Made by a program: the position numbers and the translations under genes. Positions 6,040-10,990 of a stretch of 10,990 nucleotides of DNA are shown in pieces. The notes below the pieces were generated by a model. That model made no database searches. It had not been told where the DNA came from and saw only the letters and a list, made by a program, of their open reading frames with translations. The stretch covers positions 1 through 10,990 of the forward strand of contig JBAQUF010000039.1 in NCBI GenBank assembly GCA_049297375.1, written 5' to 3'. This stretch comes from JAAZNV01 sp049297375. GTDB lineage: Bacteria; Patescibacteriota; WWE3; UBA101185; UBA10185. Each line of letters opens with the position of its first letter. Position 1 is the first letter of the stretch.

Positions 6040-7371
6040 ATGAAATACAAAAAAATCACTGCCATTTTACTTGTAGCCCTACCATTCTTTTTAACAGCAT
6101 GTACTCTTAAGGATCTTCCTGTTATTGGAGGTTTGTTTGGAGGCGGAAAGGTAGTTTCAAAGCCAGCATCTATATCTGTGTGGGGTTTGTGGGAAAGCCC
6201 TGAAGTAATGGATACTTTGATTCAAAAGTATAAAGAAACTAACCCTACCATAACCGTTACGTATGATGATAGATCTGTAGTAGGGTCTTCTTTATATAAA
6301 GAAACTGTTTTAAATAGAATTGGTCAGCCAGGATCTCCCGATATAGTTGTTGTTCACAATAGTTGGGTTTCTGGAATAAAAGATCTTTTAGCACCCATGC
6401 CACCTGCATTAATGACGCCAGAAAAGTACAGTCAGACTTTTTATCCAGTAGCCTCTCAAAGTGCAGTAATAGATGGAAAAATACTTGCAGTTCCTGTTTA
6501 TTATGATGGTATTGCTCTTGTCTATAATAAACAACATTTTGATGAAATAGATCAAGCTACACCTCCTACAGCTTGGGAGGAGTTTAGAAGACTTGCCCTT
6601 GCTTTGACAGTTAAAACTGAAAATGGAGAGTTCGTTAGAGCAGGTGCTGCAATAGGTACAGCAGATAATATTGACTTTTTTGCGGATATTCTTGGATTAA
6701 TGTTTTCCCAAGCTAATGTTAATGTTCCAGCTGACTTAGATACAAAAGCAGCTCAAGATGCACTTTCTTTTTATACAATGTTTGTAACTGAGGATAAGAT
6801 ATGGGATGAGAACTTTCCAGAAGCTACTAAAGCCTTTGCTCAAGGTAAGGTCTCTATGATTTTCGTCCCTACATGGAACCTACTGGATATTATTAAGGCC
6901 AACCCAACTGTGGATATTGGTGTTGCTGCAGTTCCTCAAGCTGTTGCGGAGTCCCCTACTTCTTGGGCTAATTTCTGGATGTATGCTGTTCCAAAAACTA
7001 GTGAAAACCAAGCAGCAGCATGGGATTTAATAAACTTCTTAACTCAAGATGACCAGCAATTGGCAATATTTAATGAGGCTTCAAAGTATAGAGCTTACGG
7101 TGCTCCTTTTAGTAGTGTAGCTTTAAGCTCCCAAGCATCCTCAGGATCTGCTTCTAAGTATATAAAATCAGTATTAGATACAGCACCTTATGCTAAAAGT
7201 AGTTACTTTACTGGGAGAGCAGGAAATACCTCACAAGTAGAAGCCTTACAAACTGCAGTTAATGGAGTACTTGGTAGCAAAGAATCTCAAAAAATTACAT
7301 CAGAAGAAGCTTTAAAAGCATGTAAAAGCACCTTAACAGGTGTTAAAACCACAACAACCACTACAAATTAA
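6040..7371 (+). CDS. Extracellular solute-binding lipoprotein (ABC sugar-binding family 1)
   Basis: The protein has 443 residues. A lipoprotein signal is clear: MKYKK, a hydrophobic core, then the lipobox LTAC with C21 as the lipidated cysteine. A Gly-rich linker (GGLFGGGK) leads to the mature domain starting SISVWGLWESPEVMDTLIQKYKETNP, typical of family 1 solute-binding proteins. Further marks are VPVYYDGIALVYNK around 150, AFAQGKVSMIFVPTWNL around 270, and WANFWMYAVPKTSENQAAAWDLINFL around 310. The C-terminus is a Thr-rich tail. These proteins capture sugars or other small solutes outside the membrane and deliver them to an ABC permease. No permease or ATPase gene is next to it, so it either works with a transporter encoded elsewhere or has another surface role. 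The ligand is unknown. The start is supported by the signal peptide and the TATAAT just upstream. Confidence 0.9.
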   Translation: MKYKKITAILLVALPFFLTACTLKDLPVIGGLFGGGKVVSKPASISVWGLWESPEVMDTLIQKYKETNPTITVTYDDRSVVGSSLYKETVLNRIGQPGSPDIVVVHNSWVSGIKDLLAPMPPALMTPEKYSQTFYPVASQSAVIDGKILAVPVYYDGIALVYNKQHFDEIDQATPPTAWEEFRRLALALTVKTENGEFVRAGAAIGTADNIDFFADILGLMFSQANVNVPADLDTKAAQDALSFYTMFVTEDKIWDENFPEATKAFAQGKVSMIFVPTWNLLDIIKANPTVDIGVAAVPQAVAESPTSWANFWMYAVPKTSENQAAAWDLINFLTQDDQQLAIFNEASKYRAYGAPFSSVALSSQASSGSASKYIKSVLDTAPYAKSSYFTGRAGNTSQVEALQTAVNGVLGSKESQKITSEEALKACKSTLTGVKTTTTTTN

Positions 7372-7383
7372 CATATACTAACT

Positions 7384-7411
7384 TTTACACATTAGAATTT
7401 GCTGGTATATT
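7384..7411 (+). promoter_or_regulatory. Promoter of tsaD, placed for a leaderless transcript
   Basis: TTTACA (7384-7389, 5/6) is followed after 16 nt by TATATT (7406-7411, 5/6), with an extended -10 TG at 7403-7404. Six bases separate it from GTG 7418, so the first transcribed base would be at or near the start codon. It is the clearest promoter in the window, right after the preceding gene's stop at 7371. Confidence 0.6.
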
Positions 7412-7417
7412 TCTCGT

Positions 7418-8449
7418 GTGACTATATTAGGTGTTGAAACATCTTGCGATGAAACAGCTGCAGCCATTGTTGAAGATGGGGTAAAAGAAATATGCAGTGT
7501 TGTTGCATCTTCAAAAGAATTCCATGAGAAGACTGGTGGCATTGTTCCAGAAATTGCAGCAAGAAAGCAAGTTGAATCAATAACCCCCATTATTTCCGAG
7601 TGCTTTGAAAAGTATAAGAAAACAAAGGGATTAAAAAATATAAACGAGTGTTATAAGGAGATAGATGCAATAGCAGTTACAGTAGGACCTGGCCTTATTG
7701 GATCTCTTGTTGTTGGTATTGAAGCAGCTAAGGCTTTATCCTTATCTTTAAATAAACCACTTATTCCTGTAAACCACTTAGTTGGTCATATATATGGAAA
7801 TTTTGTAGATAACCCACAAGAAGTATTATTTCCTGCGGTAGTCCTATTAGTTAGTGGTGGCCATACAGATTTAGTTTTAATGAAAAATCATGGAGATTTC
7901 GAATATCTTGGTGGAACTTTAGATGATGCAGCTGGAGAAGCATATGATAAGGTTGCTAGACTTTTAGGATTGTCAAAGTATTTAGGAGGAGCTCTTCTTT
8001 CTAAAAAAGCTAGTGAGTGCAAAGATAATATTATAAAAGGAAAGCTCCCAAGACCAATGCTTGATCAAGATAATTTTGATTTTTCATTTGCAGGATTAAA
8101 AACAGCTTCAAGAAGATTAATTGAATTGCAGAAATATTCTATTGAGTCAATTGCAAAAGAATTTGAAGAAGCTGCAGTTGAAGTTTTAGTTAAAAAAACA
8201 ATTAAAGCTGCAAAGAAATTTAACGTTAAAACGATAATGTTAGGAGGAGGAGTTTCTGCAAATAGTTACCTAAGAGATGAAATGAAAAAAGAAGCAGATA
8301 AGTTAAGTGTAGTTACACAAGTACCCTCATTTAGACTTTGCACTGATAATGCTGTTTATATTGCTAGTGCAGCATATTTCAATAACAAACCAATGGAGTT
8401 TAAAGATATAGAAGTAAACCCCTCCTTAGGAATAATGAGTAAGTTTTAG
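7418..8449 (+). CDS. tsaD: tRNA N6-adenosine threonylcarbamoyltransferase TsaD
   Basis: The protein has 343 residues, normal for the family. It opens with ILGVETSCDETAAAIV, the ATP-binding ASKHA start. HLVGH (H120, H124) binds the metal, VSGGHTDL (146-152) and GGTLDDAAGEAYDKVARLLGL follow, then FDFSFAGLKTA, LGGGVSANSYLRDEM and CTDNAVYIA (D310, third metal ligand). TsaD transfers the threonylcarbamoyl group from threonylcarbamoyl-AMP to A37 of tRNAs that read ANN codons, acting with TsaB and TsaE; neither these nor TsaC lie in the window. The start is GTG 7418, since the family N-terminus begins here (MTILGVETS). There is no Shine-Dalgarno site, but a good promoter ends 6 nt upstream. The TAG stop overlaps the TAA stop of convergent proS by 4 bp (8446-8449). 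Confidence 0.97.
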   Translation: MTILGVETSCDETAAAIVEDGVKEICSVVASSKEFHEKTGGIVPEIAARKQVESITPIISECFEKYKKTKGLKNINECYKEIDAIAVTVGPGLIGSLVVGIEAAKALSLSLNKPLIPVNHLVGHIYGNFVDNPQEVLFPAVVLLVSGGHTDLVLMKNHGDFEYLGGTLDDAAGEAYDKVARLLGLSKYLGGALLSKKASECKDNIIKGKLPRPMLDQDNFDFSFAGLKTASRRLIELQKYSIESIAKEFEEAAVEVLVKKTIKAAKKFNVKTIMLGGGVSANSYLRDEMKKEADKLSVVTQVPSFRLCTDNAVYIASAAYFNNKPMEFKDIEVNPSLGIMSKF

Positions 8450-9708
8450 TTGGAAACTTTGTTTACTAAATCTTCTACAGATATAATTTCAGATTTTTCT
8501 TCATTTCTTCTTTTTACTTCTATCTTATCTTCTATCTTATCTTCTGTCTTAAGAGATACAACAACTCTGTATGTTATTCCAATTAAGTCGGAATCTGCAA
8601 ACTTCTCTCCGGGAGTTACTTCTTTCCTGTCATCAAATAAAACATCCGTGTTGTTTTCTAAAAGTTTTGAATATATGTTTTCTGCTTTTTCATTCACCTC
8701 TTTATTATCAAGATTTAGTCCTACAAGGTGTACTTTATATGGTGATATATTTTCTGGCCATATAATTCCTTTATCATCATGCATTAACTCTACTATTGTT
8801 GCCATAGCTCTACCTATTCCTATTCCGTAACTACCCATAACAACAGACTTCTTTTCTCCTTTTTCATCAGTGTAGGTTAATCCTAAAGCTTCTGAATACT
8901 TTGTACCTAATGGGAATATATTTCCTACTTCAATTGCTTTCTCTTCTTTCATATCCTCTTTCTTTAGACCTAGTTCTTTTAATACCTCATCGTTATATAC
9001 CTCTTTGTTTACTGCAATCTTCTTCTTTTTATCTACATATATAGTATCTTCTCCGTTCTCGCAAAGAGTTTGAAATTCATGACTGTACTTACTAAAAGTT
9101 CCCCCACTAGCAAATGTTAAATATGTTTGATCTGCAATTCCTAATCTTTCCCATATCTTTGCATACGCTTGTTTTGCTCTTTCATAATATTTTTCATGAG
9201 ATTCTTTATCTAAATCAAAAGAGTAAAGATCTTTCATAATAAATTCCCTTGCTCTAAGTAGACCACTTCTTGGTCTAGGTTCGTTTCTAAACTTTGTTTG
9301 AAATTGGAATGCGTATAAAGGAAGATCTTTGTATGAATTTACTTGTTGTGAAAGAAGCTTAGTTAATGGTTCTTCGTGTGTGGTAGCAAGACCTACTTCA
9401 GAGCCATTTTTAAGCAGTGTTTTAAACCATATATCAACAATATCATCATCCCACCTTCCCGACTTCTTCCAAGGTTCTGGGTTTTGAATAGCTGTCATAC
9501 TCAACTCCTGACCGTCTATTTTATTCATTTCTTCTCTAATTATTTGAATAATTTTGCTCGTTACCTTTAAGCCTAATGGTAAGAGAGTATATACACCTGC
9601 TAATTCTTTGTGGATAAAACCCCCCCTTATGAGATATTGAGCACTTATGCCTATCTCATCTTTTTGAATATCCTTTTTTGTTTTTCCAATAAGTTGGGAA
9701 TAACGCAT
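8446..9708 (-). CDS. proS: Prolyl-tRNA synthetase, bacterial type without the editing insertion
   Basis: This encodes 420 residues, a class II aminoacyl-tRNA synthetase charging tRNA-Pro in the cytoplasm. Motif 1 lies around 36-75 (GVYTLLPLGLKV to AIQNPEPW), followed by ATTHEEP (108-114). Motif 2 is FRNEPRPRSGLLRAREFIMKD (140-160) and motif 3 is GSYGIGIGR (292-300). The C-terminal anticodon-binding domain begins at about YKVHLVGLN (324). Typical bacterial ProRS has about 570 residues, with an editing domain between motifs 2 and 3. Here only a charged linker (about 222-258) stands in its place, so cis-editing of mischarged Ala-tRNA-Pro is missing. Short forms of this kind also occur in alphaproteobacteria. 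A tandem repeat encodes EDKIEDKIE near the C-terminus. There is no Shine-Dalgarno site; an extended -10 lies 6 nt before the ATG. It is convergent with tsaD and divergent from valS. Confidence 0.96.
   Translation of the reverse strand: MRYSQLIGKTKKDIQKDEIGISAQYLIRGGFIHKELAGVYTLLPLGLKVTSKIIQIIREEMNKIDGQELSMTAIQNPEPWKKSGRWDDDIVDIWFKTLLKNGSEVGLATTHEEPLTKLLSQQVNSYKDLPLYAFQFQTKFRNEPRPRSGLLRAREFIMKDLYSFDLDKESHEKYYERAKQAYAKIWERLGIADQTYLTFASGGTFSKYSHEFQTLCENGEDTIYVDKKKKIAVNKEVYNDEVLKELGLKKEDMKEEKAIEVGNIFPLGTKYSEALGLTYTDEKGEKKSVVMGSYGIGIGRAMATIVELMHDDKGIIWPENISPYKVHLVGLNLDNKEVNEKAENIYSKLLENNTDVLFDDRKEVTPGEKFADSDLIGITYRVVVSLKTEDKIEDKIEVKRRNEEKSEIISVEDLVNKVSN
8520..8543 (-). repeat. 12-bp tandem repeat inside proS
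   Basis: CTATCTTATCTT occurs twice in a row (8520-8531, 8532-8543), with a diverged partial copy CTGTCTTA following. Because 12 is a multiple of 3 the frame is kept. On the minus strand it encodes the acidic/basic run EDKIEDKIE in the anticodon-binding domain, a likely site of copy-number change between strains. Confidence 0.85.
9609..9617 (-). promoter_or_regulatory. Perfect DnaA box inside the proS coding region
   Basis: TGTGGATAA matches the consensus at all nine bases and lies about 90 bp inside proS, where it encodes part of GFIHKE. It could affect proS transcription or act as a DnaA-titrating site, but one perfect match in coding DNA can also be chance. Confidence 0.35.
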
Positions 9709-9714
9709 GATTGG

Positions 9715-9723
9715 ATTTTATCA
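9715..9723 (-). promoter_or_regulatory. Extended -10 of proS
   Basis: On the minus strand TGATAAAAT gives an extended -10 TG (9723-9722) and TAAAAT (9720-9715, 5/6). Six bases separate it from ATG 9708-9706, the same layout as tsaD. I see no good -35; extended -10 promoters often manage without one. Confidence 0.45.
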
Positions 9724-9793
9724 CAATAAATGCTTGTAGATTAGGTTTATTATCATTCTCCACCCCTTATTATTATTGAGCCAGCAGTGTTTT

Positions 9794-9799
9794 TATGAT
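9794..9799 (+). promoter_or_regulatory. Weak -10 candidate for valS
   Basis: TATGAT matches TATAAT at 5/6 and would start transcription near 9806, about 11-20 nt before the two possible valS starts. No -35 at normal spacing is seen. It lies in the 108-bp divergent gap between proS and valS. Confidence 0.3.
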
Positions 9800-9816
9800 A
9801 ACCTCAACCCATAACT

Positions 9817-9834
9817 ATGGATAACATGGATAAA
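9817..9834 (+). repeat. 9-bp tandem duplication at the valS start codon
   Basis: ATGGATAAC (9817-9825) is followed at once by ATGGATAAA (9826-9834). The copies are in frame and give two possible starts (MDN-MDK). The first copy, with the T before it, is also an 8/9 DnaA box (TATGGATAA, 9816-9824). Confidence 0.8.
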
Positions 9835-10990
9835 AAGTACGATCATAAAATTCAAGAACCCAAGATACAAAAGAAATGGGAAGAAAAGAAGATATTTATT
9901 GGGAAGATAGATAGGAATAAAAAGCCGTTCACAATTGTTCTTCCGCCACCAAATGCCAATGGGAAACTTCATACAGGCCACGTTCTTATGCTTGCTATTG
10001 AAGATATTTTAATAAGATGGAAGAAAATGCAAGGCTACTCAACCCTTTGGATTCCAGGTACAGACCATGCAGGATTTGAGACCCAAGTTGTGTTCGAAAG
10101 GCATTTAAAAGAAAAAGGTAAATCTAGATTTGATTATGACAGAGACTCTTTATACAAGGAGATATGGGATTTTGTACAAGAGAATAAAGGAGTAATTGAA
10201 TCTCAAATAAAAAGCATGGGACCTGGGCTTGATTGGACAAGATATACATTTACCCTTGATGAAAAGGTTATAAGCACTGTTTATGAAACATTTCAAAGGA
10301 TGGTTAATGAAGGAATGGTTTATAGAGATGATTATATTGTTAATTACTGTCCAAAGTGTGGAACAACATTTGCAGATTTAGAGCTGAGACACGTAACTAG
10401 GAAAGACCCTCTTTATTACATGAAATACGGACCTTTTGTTCTTGCAACAACAAGACCAGAAACAAAGTTTGGAGACACTGCCGTTGCAGTTCACCCAGAT
10501 GATGAAAGATATAAAAAGTACATTGGTAAGGAAATAGAAGTAGAAGGATTAAATGGTAAGTTTAAGCTTAAGGTTATTGGTGATAATTTTGTGGATCCAG
10601 AGTTTGGAACAGGTGTTGTTAAGGTTACTCCAGCACATGATAAAAATGATTATGAAGCAGGAAGAAGACACAATTTAGAAATTAAATCAGTAATTGGTCT
10701 TGATGGAAAGCTTAATGAAATTGCCGGACCTTATGCAGGGCTTAGTGTTGAGGAAGGTAGAAAGAGAGTTGTTGAAGATCTCCAAAAGAAAGGTTTAATA
10801 GTAAAAATTGATACTGATTATGAACACACAGTCTCCGTATGTTATAAAGGCGGTCATGATATTGAACCTACAGTTCTTCCTAACTGGTTTATTAAAGTTG
10901 AAAATTTAAAGAAGCCTGCTTTAGACGCTGTTTTAAATAAAGAAGTTAAAATATATCCCAGATGGAGAGAAATTACATATACAAAGTGGA
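9826..10990 (+). CDS. valS: Valyl-tRNA synthetase, 3' end outside the window
   Basis: About 388 codons are present and the frame is open to the window edge, so more than half of a typical ValRS is missing, including the KMSKS loop and the anticodon-binding domain. The class I HIGH motif reads HTGH (49-52) in PPPNANGKLHTGH. WIPGTDHAGFETQ follows at 75-87. A zinc-type CPKC is at 175-178, with VSVCYKGGHDIEP at 336-348 as its probable partner. The CP1 editing domain is intact: ATTRPETKFGDTAVAVHP (207-224) and GTGVVKVTPAHDKNDYEAGRRHNL (261-284), which removes threonine from tRNA-Val. These segments separate it from IleRS and LeuRS. ATG 9826 is chosen because MDKKYDHK resembles usual ValRS starts; ATG 9817 is an equal in-frame alternative created by a 9-bp duplication. 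It is divergent from proS, so two synthetases share one intergenic region. Confidence 0.95.
   Translation, partial: MDKKYDHKIQEPKIQKKWEEKKIFIGKIDRNKKPFTIVLPPPNANGKLHTGHVLMLAIEDILIRWKKMQGYSTLWIPGTDHAGFETQVVFERHLKEKGKSRFDYDRDSLYKEIWDFVQENKGVIESQIKSMGPGLDWTRYTFTLDEKVISTVYETFQRMVNEGMVYRDDYIVNYCPKCGTTFADLELRHVTRKDPLYYMKYGPFVLATTRPETKFGDTAVAVHPDDERYKKYIGKEIEVEGLNGKFKLKVIGDNFVDPEFGTGVVKVTPAHDKNDYEAGRRHNLEIKSVIGLDGKLNEIAGPYAGLSVEEGRKRVVEDLQKKGLIVKIDTDYEHTVSVCYKGGHDIEPTVLPNWFIKVENLKKPALDAVLNKEVKIYPRWREITYTKW

Noticed and set aside
6909..6917. DnaA box-like TGTGGATAT (8/9) in the solute-binding protein gene.
   Set aside because: A single imperfect match in coding sequence is expected by chance; nothing around it supports a regulatory role.
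9620..9626. Run of seven C in proS as a slippage or frameshift site.
   Set aside because: The frame is continuous through it (encoding IRGGFIH) and the protein is full length for its short type, so there is no sign of an actual shift.

Overview
The window is AT-rich bacterial DNA with tightly packed genes. I infer a member of the Candidate Phyla Radiation (Patescibacteria), most likely Microgenomates-like. The reasons are a 'baseplate J-like' membrane-anchored protein typical of those genomes, a short ProRS without the editing insertion, very short or overlapping gene junctions, and few Shine-Dalgarno sites. TGA ends the first gene, so the Gly-UGA code of Gracilibacteria does not apply. The lineage call is inference.

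Layout. Positions 1-1682 hold the 3' part of the baseplate J-like gene, followed by ruvX, its start set by an AGGAG site. A small four-CxxC zinc-ribbon gene on the minus strand (1683-1907) abuts ruvX stop to stop. A HAD-family phosphatase (2007-2762) precedes dnaA (2844-4247). A perfect DnaA box lies in the probable dnaA promoter. The 400 bp after dnaA look like the chromosomal replication origin: an inverted pair of perfect DnaA boxes, an AT-rich stretch, an 8/9 box followed by a DnaA-trio-like array and an AT-rich unwinding segment, and one more 8/9 box. All of this lies between the arms of a 17-bp perfect inverted repeat. Then come an O-antigen-ligase-like polytopic membrane protein (4648-5976), a lipoprotein solute-binding protein with no permease beside it (6040-7371), tsaD (7418-8449), proS on the minus strand (8446-9708, overlapping the end of tsaD) and the 5' part of valS (from 9826, running off the window).

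How they fit. The core is a replication-initiation locus (dnaA plus oriC) next to housekeeping translation genes (tsaD for tRNA t6A, proS and valS for aminoacylation) and cell-surface genes. There is no phage, IS element, CRISPR array, tRNA or rRNA.

The observations most worth following up are the framed origin with its DnaA-trio-like element, the altered Walker A motif of DnaA (Ser-Arg in place of Gly-Gly), and the -10 elements placed 6-7 nt before four start codons, which suggests leaderless mRNAs. Others are a perfect DnaA box inside proS and a 9-bp tandem duplication that doubles the valS start codon.
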